A stretch of 64,000 bases of DNA, taken from contig OY759221.1 in the NCBI GenBank assembly GCA_963662175.1, positions 1,984,001 to 2,048,000 of the forward strand, given 5' to 3'. Made by a program: the position numbers and the translations under genes. Source of the DNA: Aradus depressus. Lineage: Eukaryota > Arthropoda > Insecta > Hemiptera > Aradidae. Numbering within the stretch: the stretch's first letter is position 1; the number at the start of each line of letters is the position of its first letter. Positions 39,421-50,730 of this stretch are shown here, one piece after another. Below the pieces are notes generated by a model. It made no database searches. It was not told the DNA's origin and saw only the letters and a list, made by a program, of their open reading frames with translations.

Positions 39421-39591
39421 CGTTAGGAGCGGATATTGATGAGTGTTTACGTCTAGTCCCGTGGGTGGAAGAGATGCACCGACAGTCCAGACCAAAGCGT
39501 TGCGAGAACATCGTCCAGAATTGAATAAGTGGAAAAATGGCAACAATGTTCGTCACGAAGCTCGAATAGCCGAACGACGTACGCAAACCTC

Positions 39592-39846
39592 TCGGCCGAG
39601 GTCCTTAGGTTTTTTTATCTGAGAGGTGGGAAAACCTTGAACACGGATGTTTAGCGATAGTCTTGCGTCTGTACGATATCAGATACTCGTTATAGACCCC
39701 TACCCTAGGTGAATAAAAGTTTAGTGTAGGCAAAATTTCGGACTCCCATAGTAGAATCGGGCTCATGTCCACCAGTGTAAGGAAAGAGCTTTCTGGTAGT
39801 AGGCGATATGACCATGTAGTTACAGCCCGGGCATGAGTCATAATAA
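39592..39846 (+). mobile_element. SINE family 1, head-truncated
   Basis: It starts at TCGGCCGAGGTCCTTAGG and runs to GGGCATGAGTCATAATAATTA, with a small deletion in the GTCCTTCGGATG segment. Confidence 0.8.
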
Positions 39847-39849
39847 TTA

Positions 39850-40608
39850 TAAATAGGTGGAAATTATTGAGGAGAAATGGTAATATTAGAAAATTTATAA
39901 GAAACAAATGAATGGAGACGATTTCAGCTAAATGTGCTTAATAATTCAACAAAGTTCTCTCCTCATTGATGATCTTCGATAAAAGACATTACAGAATTTT
40001 TTTTTATAAAGCCAATTACATGATACCTTTTGAACTAGTGAGCACAAAATAAGTGAAAATGTGTTTCATTTAAGTCGCTCACAGAGAGGTAGCCTAATTG
40101 AGAAAAACTCGCCTTCAATATAATAGTCACCAAGAATTTTGTGATAAAATCTAGAAACTTTTTAAATTGGAAGGCATGTGTCAAAATATCTATGTACTTC
40201 CAGATGCCATCTCTCTAGAAATAAATATTTATTATAAAAAGTAGCCGACAGAGATTTTATTAAAACTATCCCATCATAGCTGTCAATTTCCATATTTGAT
40301 GATGAGATAGCATGGCGTCTCGTTATGATAACTGGCGGGTTGCCGCGTCTTCATTAGTCGTCTAATATTCACTCTGACTTTAGTGGCTCCACATACCATT
40401 TCAATCATTCTATATATATTTTTTTTTTAAAAAGGACTATCTTCTCAACTGGTTTTGAAATCAGGAGCGTTACAAAGAGGTAATCTAATGGAAGCCCGTG
40501 CAAAATTTAAAAATAATTTGAATATTTAAAATCCTTTGTAAAAGAGCGTTTAAAAAAAAAAAAAAAAAACTTTCAAATTACAACGTTTGAGATATAATTG
40601 GTTTATTT
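39850..40608. other. AT-rich sequence, nothing recognised
   Basis: No coding signal or repeat that I can name. An A tract lies at 40552-40569. Confidence 0.4.
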
Positions 40609-40609
40609 G

Positions 40610-40690
40610 GGACTCATGCCAGGCTTCAACTACAATATCATGAGCCTCATTCCACAGTGGGAGTCAATGTTGTGTGTCTAGGTTTAATGA
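40610..40690 (-). mobile_element. SINE family 1 scrap, old
   Basis: GACTCATGCCAGGCTTCAAC and CCACAGTGGGAGTC are diverged 3'-body sequence in reverse, with the middle deleted. Confidence 0.5.
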
Positions 40691-40974
40691 GGGTATGGGT
40701 CTAGGATCAGGGGGGACCTTCCTGACATCACACAGCCTCGAGGACGTCATCTAACAGTATGCTGAATACCGAGACTTTATACCGAGACTTTATACCGAGA
40801 CAAAAAGAAAACCTAGTAAATAAAGAATTGCACAATAAGAATAATCATTAAAAAAAAAAAAAAATGGATGGCGATTTATTGAATGTATCGATACGAAATG
40901 ATTGAGAGAGAGAGAGATTGTCGTTTTAGGGCGAAAAACTGCAACGGTTATCATCGCCCGAAAATGATTGATAT

Positions 40975-41115
40975 AAGAGGATTATCAAGTCTTTCAGTAA
41001 GTGATCTGTTGACTTTCAGCCAAATTGACCGGAGGAAAAGAGGGAGAGTGAAACCTTAGTAGATTTCCAAAAACTCAGCTGGGGAACTACATTGGCGTTT
41101 CACTCTCCACTTTTT
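40975..41115 (+). repeat. R3 repeat fragment
   Basis: It contains TTTCAGCCAAATTGACCGG and ends near GGGGAACTACATTGGCG, as in the larger copies. Confidence 0.5.
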
Positions 41116-41326
41116 GTTTTCTTATTTTTGATCAAGGAATGCTATTTTCAGATTATAAAGCGGACACGTTAGCCACTGAGCTATTATAAGGTTTCAAAAC
41201 TTTACTCTGTTGAAATATATATGTCTCTGCTCTATTTGTCCTCAATAAAAGATAATAATGATAATATTATGCATTGATTTATGTTAATTTGATTTCAGAG
41301 AAAAGTCAATCATTTCTTTTTTGCAG

Positions 41327-41380
41327 GGATGATGTTAATAATTATTTTAACGAAGATCACCAAAGATTATTTTATTTCCT
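41327..41380 (+). CDS. TMBIM exon (first seen)
   Basis: It follows TTTTTTGCAG and starts with the last base of a split codon. It reads DDVNNYFNEDHQRLFYF and ends in phase 2 at GTAAGT. The next intron is only 141 bases. Confidence 0.65.
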
Positions 41381-44300
41381 GTAAGTAATCCAATGAGTGG
41401 ATGATATCGACCGTTTTCTTAATGTGGATTATATTCTGTATATTTAGTTTTATCGCCTACTTAACATTAAAATATTCTCAAATTTCATTAACTTTACCCA
41501 TTAAGTCTCCTATTATTTCAGGTTCCCGTCGCTATTTATTTACTGTCTTCTGGTATTATTTGGCTTTTTGAGAAGAAGATCACCATACAATATCATGTTG
41601 GTCACATTCATGGTAACATTTTCAATCCTTACAATACCTACCTATAAAGTCTCCATTACTTATTGTGTTAACCATAACAAAAAAAAACTCTATATATATT
41701 TAGTTATTATGTCTCATGCCCGGGCTTTAAATACAAGGTCACATCGCCTTCTACCGAGATGAGCCCGACTCTACTATGGGAGTTTATTTTGTCTACTCTA
41801 AATTTTTATTCACCTAGGGTAGGGTCTTTACCGAGAAGCTGACATCATACAGACTCAGGACCATCTATTAACGTCCCGCGTGCTCAATTTTATTTTACCT
41901 CTCAGATAAAATAAACTAAGGACCTCGGTCGAGTTTCTAGCTTGCAATGTTGAGCTCAGTAAGCAAGCACGCATACCACTGAGCTACCGGCGCCCAGCTA
42001 GAGGTAATATTATTGATTTTATTGACTATTAACTTTTCTTTTATTTAATAATTTCTTTCTAAACTTCATCAAGTACTTTTTTTTTTTTGAAATTGTATGA
42101 AAAAGTAGGAAATGATTGTCATTGGCTTGTAAAAAGTAGGAAATGATTGTCATTGGCTTGTAAAAAGTAGGAAATGATTGTCATTGGCTTGTAAAAAGTA
42201 GGAAATGATTGTCATTGGCTTGTAAAAAGTAGGAAATGATTGTCATTGGCTTGTAAAAAGTAGGAAATGATTGTCATTGGCTTGTAAAAAGTAGGAAATG
42301 ATTGTCATTGGCTTGTAAAAAGTTGCTTGGGGATGTAATTTCTCAGATTTTTATCATGATTCTTTGTTAAAATTGTGAATAAATTAATAAATAATAAATT
42401 CTTTATGTAAAAAAGTTTTTGTTTCTATTGGTAAAGTATAAGAGATAAGTTGGAGTATATTTTTTAAATGTATATATTTTATTTTAAAATACTGTGAAAA
42501 CACAGAAATATTATCGGAAATCAACTCTGTCTCGTCTCCTAGCCAGAAAAATAATAATTTTATCATTATGCCATATCTATCGGCAAAAAAGCGGTAGCTC
42601 CCTGGGAGAGATCTATAGATCTGTAGCCGGCTTTCGACTAGTCCTAGAGTGGCCAGCATCTCGGCAACTCTGTGACCTCGGGGGTACACGCCCCTCCTAT
42701 TTTAGTCTATTTTTGACTTTCATTTTTATGTTGTTTTATTGTTTGTTCCTTCCTTGCATATCCGAAGGACGTTGCAACCTTTTTGATCCTTTCTGAGAGC
42801 GAAACATTTTTTGGTCTTGGATTTCAAAGTTTCCTTCTGCGTTTTTTTTTTTTTGCGTTTTATTTGAAAAGAAACACTTTTTTTTTTTTACTGGTATGTT
42901 TGTCAACCAGTGCACAGAGGTCACATACTAACGGAGAGGAGGCACCAATAAAGTTAATAATCAGTCTTTGAAAGTAGATATCAGTCCAGATTTCAATGAT
43001 GTACCTTAGATTCAAAAGTAAAGAATAGATCGACTCAAGACGCCACAAATTTCCTTCCAGGTTACTTTCTACCTAAAATCTAAACTAAATAGGGGGCGCC
43101 GGTAGCTCAGTGGTATGCGTGCTTGCCTTCTCAGCTCAAGATCGTCGGTTCGAAACCCGGCCGAGGCCCTTAGTTTATTTTATCTGGGAGGTAAGATAAA
43201 CTTAAGCATGCAGTCCTTCGGAGGGGATGTTAAGCAATGGTCCCGAGCCTGGACTATGTCAGGTACTCGTTAAAGACACCTGCTCTAGGTGAATAAAAAT
43301 TTAGGGTAGGCAAAATTTAGGACTCCCAAAGTAGAGTCGGGCTCATGTCCACCAGAGAGACGAAAGAGCGCTCTGGTAGTAGGCGATATGACCTCGTAGT
43401 TAAAGCCCGGGCATGAGTCGTAAAACCTAACCTAAGCTCTAAACTTAGTTCCCAAAGCCCTTTGACATTTACTTTACCTATAATGTTGAAACCTACGTTG
43501 ACCAGTCTAGTTACTAAATATGCAGGGAAGGGAGGTTGGGTGACACTTAGAATTCTGGATAACAATACGCCACTGGTGTCAATAATAACCAGAACAATAG
43601 AAGCGCGTCGCTGCATCCTTTCGACGCTAGTCTAGACAAAGACGTTAGTTTACGTTTTTAGGGACATCGGCAGGCTGGTAAGAAAAAACCCATTTTACTC
43701 CATTTATAGTTTCATTGTGTCATTCCATGGCAAATCGATGACAGTAATTAATAGATGTGTTTCATATTTCCAAGATCCAATCAATCCAATTCCGCTTCAA
43801 GAAATTCCATCCAGAAGTTGAATATCTATCCCAACCCTGTCACTTAGATCATGTCCTCTCAGTCCATTCCCGACAACTCTCCCCGCCGCCTAGACGACTC
43901 TGGCCTCGCGACCTTCTATCACTAATGATACTATCTAAGGGAGTGTCACCACTGGCTGGCTTTTCCCATCAATTGTACATTTTATTTCATCTCATGTTCA
44001 CTTCTATCCATTGTATATTTTGTACAATTGTATATTGTCGATTGTACAATAAAAAAAAATGTTTCAGATTCCAATAATTTTACCCTGTATTAATGTCAAC
44101 CCTCAGATCGATCTATCGAGTTTTGTTACTTTGTGTTAATAGCAAATAAATCAATTGTCTGCTTGTTTCACACAATTTTCAAATTTATAATTTTTCTGTG
44201 ATAACTTATCTGGTTTCACTGTACTATTTGTGAAATATTGAATTGTCTATAAGAAGAAATATGCCGCTTTTATGGCTTTATGGTTATATTTATATATTGT

Positions 44301-47300
44301 AGGTAGCAGACAATCTAAATTGAAGAGAGGTTCGAGTCTCTAAAAGGCCTCTCCTCCAATGATTGTTGACTGCCCTCGGTGGGGTGAAAGAGATGCTGTC
44401 GGCAGATACCCACAAATGTGTCCAGGGTCCTAACGACTGTCCCTTCGATCCACAGAAAGTCGAAGACTGTCCCTTCGACCCACAGAAAGTCGAATAACTG
44501 TTCCTTCGACCCACAGAAGGTCGAACGACTGTCCCTTCGACTCACAGAAAGTCGAACGACTGTCCCTTAGACCCTCAGAAAGTCGTAGCAACGAACTTCC
44601 TCAACAGTAATTAATCAATTAGGTTTTCGTTTCTCCCTCTAAATTAATAATTGACTTATGCAGGGGGACTTCTCAATCCCCATACTAAATTTCATGTCGA
44701 TACATTCATTACATCGACAGTTATTAGAGTTTTTGTGTTCCCTTCCCTTTGGCCAATTTGGCTGATAATCGATAGGTTATGGGGTCTTCAAACACAGACT
44801 TTTTTTTTTCATTTTTCGAAATCAGGGGGTAGGAAAACTTGAAAATCCGGCGAAAACTGAACATGGAATTGCTGACCGACACAACTTCCCTTAAACATCT
44901 TGAAGCTGAGGAACTAAAACGTTGTCTTGGTAATAAAGCTAATAGTACTTTATTTATTTATTTTTCAGATAGTGTCTGCAGCTATAACACTCAGTGCTAT
45001 TGTGCTTGTTTATGAAATCAGTGTTATAATATTTGGTATTGCTTTGCAAGCTTCAATAGCACTTTTTATCAGCTTTCTTGCTAAATTTGCCCCGGTAAGT
45101 TAATCCAAAAGTATTCATTGGATTTTAAAGTATAATTACTCTGTTATGGCGGGTTTTCCTAGCCAGCGTTTGTAATACGCAGCGTGAACTGATTAGGGAA
45201 TTTCACGTCGGCAGGAGCGTATTTTTTATTAAACTGAGCATTTCTGTTTTCCTAGGGAACGTCATATTTCCCAGTAGAATTTAAAAATTTTGTGACGATG
45301 AGCCGTTTAGGACCAAAAAAGCTAAAAATATTTGCTCTTTTGCTATTAAAAAAACATTTGGCGGAGGAGGATGAAGAAGTAAGAATACTGCAAAGTTGCG
45401 TAAACAGAAAAGCTATCAGCAATGTGTTTTTAAAACGAGAAGAAGAGGGAGCCTTTAATATATTTTGATTAACAAGCATTTGCTTGACGAAGAAAAGTTT
45501 AAAAGCTATTTTAGATTTACCCGTGAGCAATTTAATTCGATCTTGAATGACATGAACAACTGATATGTTCAATTAACTGCTCGTCCTCTTCAGCAGAAAA
45601 GGGTATTTTTTTAGATTTTGAATATTTTGACATTATAATTTTATAAAAAATACTAAAAACAAACAACCACTATCAGTACACTATCACAAAATATATGAAG
45701 ACACGCCGCGTACAACGCAATAGACTCCTCTGAATGCAGTCGGTCTTACCACGCTCGTCGTACAACGCTGGCGTGGAACATATTGCGCTCTGTAGGAGAA
45801 CGCAAACACTAAATTCCTATTAGGTGTTGCGCTGGACGTATTACGACGAACGCGGCGCACAAAACACGCTGGCTAGGAAAACCCGTCTTTAGATAGAATT
45901 GTCGGGCCTCTCATCCGGCATCTCTTTATATAATGGCTGTCACTAATCACTTTGAAGTAACCTGTTCTACTATAGTCACTTCCCCGCCATTTTAGTTAAA
46001 TAATCGGCCAAAAACACGATGCGGAGTTTTTTTACGGAATTTAATTTTTACCGACCTCTTAGATTCCAAATATAAAAAAAACATTTCTATCAGTCTGTGA
46101 GCAAGATAACTCCCGATAGAATAAATGCATTGACACAGAATTTTATATGTTAACCCAGATCCCTCTAATGACGCCATATATTGTTTTTCAGCCAAATCGA
46201 CTGAAGAGAAGAGGGGGATTGGGGGGCAGGCTTAACATAAAAATCCGAATAACTGCCGATGTAATGAATGTATCTACATGAAATTTCATATTTAAATTCA
46301 AAACCCAATGAAGGATATAACCTGTCAAATGTCAGCGATATGGCCGAAGAGAAGGGGCTATTCAGTGGTGGAGGGAAATTCAAAAACACTAATATCTACC
46401 GATGTAAATTCGACACAAGATTTAGTATGAGGTTTTAGGAGTGTAAGTCAACTGTTGAATATTAGCGCAAACGGTCGACTGGTTTTGGAGGAGGAGCGAA
46501 AAATTAATTGGTTATTTCGTTGTGGGGAAGTGCATTGGCGGTGATGTATGATTGTATTTTGTGACTCATGCCCAGAGGCTCTTTTGTCTGGTGGATTTGA
46601 GATCGCACAGGCTCGGGACCATCGCTTAACGTCCCATCAGAAGGGGCATGCCTCTTTATACGTTGCAATAACACTTTGATGTGTATCACAGCTAATATGT
46701 GCGGGGATATCTGTTATGCATGCCTCTTTATACGTTGCAATAACACTTCGATGTGTATCACAGCTAATATGTGCGGGGATATCTGTTATGCATGCCTCTT
46801 TATACGTTGCAATAACACTTTGATGTGTATCACAGCTAATATGTGCGGGGATATCTGTTATGCATGCCTCTTTATACGTTGCAATAACACTTTGATGTGT
46901 ATCACAGCTAATATGTGCGGGGATATCTGTTATGCATGCCTCTTTATACGTTGCAATAACACTTTGATGTGTATCACAGCTAATATGTGCGGGGATATCT
47001 GTTATGCATGCCTCTTTATACGTTGCAATAACACTTTGATGTGTATCACAGCTAATATGTGCGGGGATATCTGTTATTTTTAACAACTTATTTTAAAATA
47101 GAACATTTCCCCCCACCACTCCCCCTCCCCCTCCCCTGTCAGGTTCAACTTCTGGTCCCCGCTAGCCACCCTACTGGGAGCCGTGTTGTGCTTTGTTTGG
47201 ATGGACCGACAATGGTCATGGGTTCGAATCCTGTCCGGGGATGAGTTTTATTCCATAGATAAAACTTCTCTCCCGGGGCCACGGATGTTATGTAGATAAC

Positions 47301-48625
47301 CCTGGTAACGTAGCACGTCCCCGTGATGCCAAAATAAACACCCCCCCTTGCCCTCAACTATCGTCCTCTAAACAAATGTTTCTGTTTGGTGCAGTGCAAC
47401 GTTGCCGGATGTGGCATGATGTTCTGTGTGGTGGCCCAGGGCGTCACTGTGTTCGCCATGGTTGCTGTCCTCATACTCCTTATGACTACCGTTCCTCTCA
47501 CTCACCTTATCTTCACAGGACTGGCAGTCGGCAGTTTCACTTTGGTATTAAATCATCAATATACATTATCTAAATGAATCCTATGGATTACGGCAGAGGG
47601 GGGATACGCTAATTGAGAGAGAATAAGTTTCGTATTTAAGGGTTGATAAAACCGACTTTGGCAGGTCTCAATCTTCAATGTTATTACAACTGAGACGTTT
47701 CGGCAAGCATATGCACATTCCTGCATCTTAATCATCATCATCGACCTATCTGAGTTGTGTTAAAATTGTTGGATTTTTTTTTTTTTAACTCTAACACAAC
47801 AAAAGATCTTTTTTCAGGTGCGCCGGTCTGACTAGTTGTATTACGGTGGTGCGCCGGAGACGACCGCCGGCATGCCAAGTTAGCGTAGTGTCAGACTGGT
47901 TCCTTTTATTGTATTTTAATGCTCTGACTCTTTTCTGTTTCAAGGCATTAGAATTAAAATGATGAAAAGAAAACATTTTCCAATGTATTTTTGAGAGGTT
48001 TCCTCTGGTTTTTGTTTTTCTCTAAAACGAATTGCACATCCGGACTGCACTCATGCGGTATGTTTAGGATGACCAGGTTTTTGAAAGTCGATCCGGGGAC
48101 ATTTTAAGAGTATATGGAAACAACTACTTCAATGCATCGCTAGATATGCACAGTCGTTTCTCCTTAGCTGGTTGGGGTTCCATAGCCATATTGTTAATTA
48201 ATTTTCAACGAAACAAGTCAAAAATGTCTATAATGTATAACAATTATGTACTAGTATCCAAGGACGCTAACAATAACAAACCTACCTTATGTGTAGACGC
48301 GCAGACGCAGACGGGACTCGCAATGCGCCCACCAACAATGCTACCATGATATAATAACAATAACCGCAACGAGATCCGAGAACTGGACTTCACAGAGACC
48401 TCTTCTACGCATATTGTCCAGTAATAATTGTAATTTACTCAAAACTATGTGTTTCAGTATTTGCTGTTTGATACTCAGTCGATGATAGAGAACCCAAAAC
48501 TGAACATGGCCCCCACAGAGTTCATAAGAGGCAACATACATCTCTATGTTGATGTCATTATCTTGTTTGTAAAGTTGGTAATGAAATGCTTCCGAAAATG
48601 TAAGCAGGTGCTGTTTAGAAAATAA
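41327..48625 (+). CDS. TMBIM/Lifeguard-type membrane protein, 3' five exons
   Basis: Five exons in compatible phases encode the C-terminal ~195 residues of a very hydrophobic protein with TAA at 48623-48625. Membrane segments in order: FPSLFIYCLLVLFGF; MLVTFM plus IVSAAITLSAIVLVY; IIFGIALQASIALFISFLA; MMFCVVAQGVTVFAMVAVLI; HLIFTGLAVGSFTLYLLF; and a final half-buried LYVDVIILFVKLV. The LLFDTQSM motif, an Asp in LYVDVI, and RRSPYN after the first listed segment are typical of the Bax-inhibitor-1 family, nearest to Lifeguard/GRINA. Family members sit in the ER or Golgi membrane, affect calcium leak and protect from cell death. The tail (CFRKCKQVLFRK) is basic. Exons for the N-terminus and first membrane segment are upstream; I could not find them. 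AATAAA overlaps the stop. Confidence 0.8.
41522..41612 (+). CDS. TMBIM exon 2
   Basis: It follows TATTATTTCAG and completes a Leu codon, then FPSLFIYCLLVLFGFLRRR and SPYNIMLVTFM. It ends in phase 0 before GTAACA. Confidence 0.8.
41703..41996 (-). mobile_element. SINE family 1, near full length
   Basis: On the minus strand it runs from GGGCGCCGGTAGCTCAGTGG to CCCGGGCATGAG. The B box region is changed (GCTAGAAAC), and part of the body is deleted. Confidence 0.85.
42100..42316. repeat. Seven-copy 31-bp minisatellite
   Basis: The unit AAAAAGTAGGAAATGATTG plus TCATTGGCTTGT is repeated seven times without change, so it is recent or under gene conversion. Confidence 0.95.
43091..43437 (+). mobile_element. 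SINE family 1, full length
   Basis: Intact A box and GGTTCGAAACC B box, complete body, and tail AAAACCTAACCTAA. TCTAAACT occurs on both sides (about 43079 and 43438), a probable target duplication. Confidence 0.9.
43438..44280. other. Intron sequence with a decayed LINE-like stretch
   Basis: 43780-43900 (frame VEYLSQPCHLDHVLSVHS) has no family I can name. The rest is AT-rich. Confidence 0.3.
44436..44588. repeat. Five-copy ~31-bp minisatellite
   Basis: GACTGTCCCTTCGACCCACA then GAAAGTCGAAC repeats about five times with substitutions. The ends GTCGAA and TTCGAC are complementary, so each unit can fold. Confidence 0.85.
44595..44835 (-). repeat. R3 repeat fragment
   Basis: It reads as the complement of the + copies: TCATGTCGATACATTCATTA, GACAGTTATTAGAGTTTTTG and CCAATTTGGCTGA. 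Confidence 0.6.
44969..45094 (+). CDS. TMBIM exon 3
   Basis: It follows ATTTTTCAG. It has 42 codons in phase 0, two membrane segments (IVSAAITLSAIVLVYEI and GIALQASIALFISFLAKF), and ends at a GTAAGT donor. Confidence 0.85.
45147..45888 (+). mobile_element. PIF/Harbinger-type element, internally deleted
   Basis: The inverted ends (GGGTTTTCCTAGCCAGCGT and complement) lie at 45147-45169 and 45866-45888, flanked by TTA on both sides (45144-45146 and 45889-45891). A 3-base TTA duplication is the mark of this superfamily. It carries only the N-terminal part of a transposase. It lies in the intron after TMBIM exon 3. Confidence 0.85.
45298..45563 (+). pseudogene. Harbinger-like transposase N-terminal remnant
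   Basis: From the ATG: MSRLGPKKLKIFALLLLKKH, then EEEGAFNI and a frameshift at about 45466. The next frame reads NKHLLDEEKFKSYFRFTREQ, then FNSILNDMNN and a stop. The FKSYFRFTREQFNSIL block is the segment that precedes the catalytic domain in Harbinger transposases. The catalytic DDE part is deleted. Confidence 0.7.
45985..46525 (+). repeat. Unclassified high-copy repeat R3
   Basis: Modules with AAGATAACTCCCGATAGAAT, TTTCAGCCAAATCGACTG and ACTGCCGATGTAATGAATG; ends GGGGAAGTGCATTGGCGGTG. Confidence 0.7.
46560..46648 (-). mobile_element. SINE family 1 fragment
   Basis: On the minus strand: GATGGGACGTTAAGCGATGG, TCCCGAGCCTGTGCGAT, then a deletion to GGGCATGAGTCAC. Its edge joins the 72-bp array, whose unit begins GCATGCC, like the SINE. 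Confidence 0.75.
46646..47077. repeat. Six-copy 72-bp minisatellite
   Basis: Units of 72 bases from GCATGCCTCTTTATACG to GGGGATATCTGTTAT are almost identical. As 72 is a multiple of three, both strands are open for about 140 codons; these are not genes. Confidence 0.95.
47177..47345 (+). mobile_element. tRNA-derived SINE, family 2
   Basis: B box GGTTCGAATCC, then TGTCCGGGGATGAGTTTTAT and CTCCCGGGGCCACGGATG, as on the minus strand at 20820-21019. The head is diverged. Confidence 0.7.
47395..47544 (+). CDS. TMBIM exon 4
   Basis: It follows TTTGGTGCAG. It has 50 codons in phase 0, from CNVAGCGMMFCVVAQG to GLAVGSFTL, before GTATTA. A family 2 SINE ends about 50 bases upstream. Confidence 0.85.
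47545..48457. other. Last TMBIM intron with a decayed ribozyme-type motif
   Basis: On the minus strand near 47697-47731, GAAACGTC follows a GCAGG/CTTGC hairpin, but CTGA has decayed. The rest is unremarkable. Confidence 0.45.
48458..48625 (+). CDS. TMBIM last exon with stop
   Basis: It follows TGTGTTTCAG. It reads YLLFDTQSMIENPKLNMAP, then TEFIRGNIHLYVDVII and a basic tail before TAA. The FDTQ and LYVDVI motifs identify the family. Confidence 0.9.
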   Translation, partial: YLLFDTQSMIENPKLNMAPTEFIRGNIHLYVDVIILFVKLVMKCFRKCKQVLFRK

Positions 48626-49102
48626 TAAATATATATACTTAATTGTTAATAATTTATTCTTACTTCCTTATACGTACCTTAAATATAATGAGGAAACTTG
48701 GCAATCCTCAAAACAATTGTAGCAATAAACTTGAAATCTTGAAGTTATAAGTCCTCCAACTTAGATTAGTTTTTGGCCAAAATTGGAAACACTTTACTTT
48801 TTTAGTTGATTTATTTCTGAAGTATAGGCCTAAGAAAGGTTCTTCTTGTCATTTATCTCTTGTATTGAGAATAATTTCATCGTTAGTCTATATTTTATTC
48901 AATGTTGTTATCAAATATACAAATGAAGACACATTACAACTTTTATTGAAACTAATCTAATTCAGATCAAATAATTTAATCCACTATAATTTAACAGATG
49001 CCAAACCAGTTTGAAGCCACTTCAACTGTCCCTGGAAGGTTTCACATATCGCAGTGCTACCAACATTCCCAATTAAACACTATTTTCCTGTTTATATTTC
49101 AA
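48626..49102. other. 3' flank of the TMBIM gene
   Basis: AT-rich, no gene seen; probably holds the 3' UTR start and intergenic sequence. Confidence 0.4.
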
Positions 49103-50335
49103 CTAGCAGTATAACTCGGCGTTGGCCGGGGAACTTTGAGTTTTTCTCAAATCTCTCATTAATTTCTCCGACAGTACATTCATGACGTTGCAATTTTCAA
49201 TTATTCACATGAAATTAGGCATATAGTCAAATCCCGGAAAGAAAGCAATGATGTTTATTGTTTTGATATGAAAACAAATTTAAGGCCGAGGAGCGGTGGT
49301 CAACATAGCTAATAATTGCGAAGCAACAGAAGACCTCACTTAGTATGTGCGTTGCAACGGCGGTCAACCAAGTTAATAAGTGGTCAGCAGCAATGGTGAC
49401 CACAGCTAGTATTTGACGTGCTACAATGATCAGCCAGGTGCTATGTGCCGAACAATGGTAGCTAGTACCTGCTTAAGAGACTCCCCCCCCCCCCCCCCAG
49501 TAGCTGGCGACCACAGCTAGTATTACCCGTGCAACGATGGACACCCGGGCTAGTACGTGATTAGGATACCCCTCCTATTTAAAATTTGGGGCGTCATATA
49601 GCCCATAGGTACCTCAATTTGATTTTTACGAATGCTACATTTGAAATACCGTCAATATTTATCCTTCCACCCCCTTCCCATCACACAGCAAATTTTTCAA
49701 TTTTACTTATAAGAATACATGTGAAATTCCATGACAATCCCATCGTTCGTTATTGCGCTAGCAGTAATTTTATGCTGCGCCTCCCCTTCCATTCATAATT
49801 ATTGAGACGTCAGACGTCACATAACCTCTTTTGAATCCTACATGTGAAATTAAATGACAATCCAAACAGCCATTAATGAGCTATCTCTAAATTTATGCTT
49901 CCCCCCGCCCCCCCCCCTCCTGAATTCTAAGACGTCAAACAACCTATTTTTCATTTGGGCTTATAAGAGTGCTAGATGTGAAATTTCATCACAATTCAAC
50001 CATCCGTTAATGAGCTAGCACTATATTTATGCTTACCCCCCCCCCTTCCTCCCGAAAAAAAGTAAGTATATTTTTCAATCTGGCTTGAATTTAGGGTAGG
50101 CAAAATTTAAGACTCCCACAGTAGAGTCGGGCTCATGTCCACCAGAGTGACGAAAGAGCGCTCTGGTAGTAGGCGATATGACCTCGTTGTTAAAGCCCGG
50201 GCATGAGTCATAAAACCTAACCTAACCAATCTGGCTTGGAAGAATGCTACTTCTAAAGTTTCATTTCAAGATCCGTCCAGCGGATTGAGCGTGATGTTGG
50301 AACAAACAAACCAGTTTCAGCTTCATTAATATAGA
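49103..50335 (-). mobile_element. Non-autonomous Helitron with a SINE inserted
   Basis: Minus strand: A then TCTATATTAATGAAGC at the 5' end and CTAG then T at the 3' end, the Helitron rule. The hairpin-like CCGGCCAACGCCGAG precedes the 3' end. It has the same two module types as the 6796-8243 element (ACAGCTAGTA and TACATGTGAAATT). Confidence 0.8.
50088..50226 (+). mobile_element. SINE family 1, 3' piece inserted with target duplication
   Basis: Only the last 139 bases, from AATTTAGGGTAGGC to CCTAACCTAAC. CAATCTGGCTTG at 50076-50087 and 50227-50238 is a 12-base duplication inside the Helitron, so this piece inserted already truncated. Confidence 0.95.
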
Positions 50336-50564
50336 TTTCTTCTAGGACAATTTAAGTTACACCCTTTTTTTTCTTTGGAGCCCTTGTTGTTGCACATCAC
50401 CCTGTCGTGCGTCGAGACCTCGGGATCAGGGAAGGTAAGGGTAATGATAATCAACATGAGGCTGCGAGGGGCTGGGGGCAGCCACCGGTCAACCAAAAGT
50501 TAGAGTCAACCAAAATATTTATTTTATCTTCACATATGGCTCTCTATGGCCCTCAGGCGATGAT

Positions 50565-50730
50565 TCATATGGTGTCTAAGGAGCTCGAGATCCGGCGGTC
50601 GAAATCTAGCCGAGGCTTATAGGTATTTAATCTGAGAGGTAAAAACCTTGAGCACAGGCTCTTAGTTGTTTTAACTGGAAGTAGAGAATAAGTTTGAGCA
50701 CGTCGCCCTTCGGGCCGGACTTTTACGAAT
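50565..50730 (+). mobile_element. SINE family 1, old fragment
   Basis: AAGGAGCTCGAGATCCGGC, GGTCGAAATC (decayed B box), CCGAGGCTTATAGG and CGTCGCCCTTCGGGCCGGAC. Confidence 0.6.

Noticed and set aside
39111..39586. Cysteine-rich frames on both strands (CCVCRSTMRHVAS)
   Set aside because: 29-bp tandem repeat; the apparent Cys-rich protein is a translation of the repeat.
46637..47086. Open frames of 149 (minus) and 135 (plus) codons
   Set aside because: The 72-bp minisatellite opens both strands; no start context, splice sites or family similarity.
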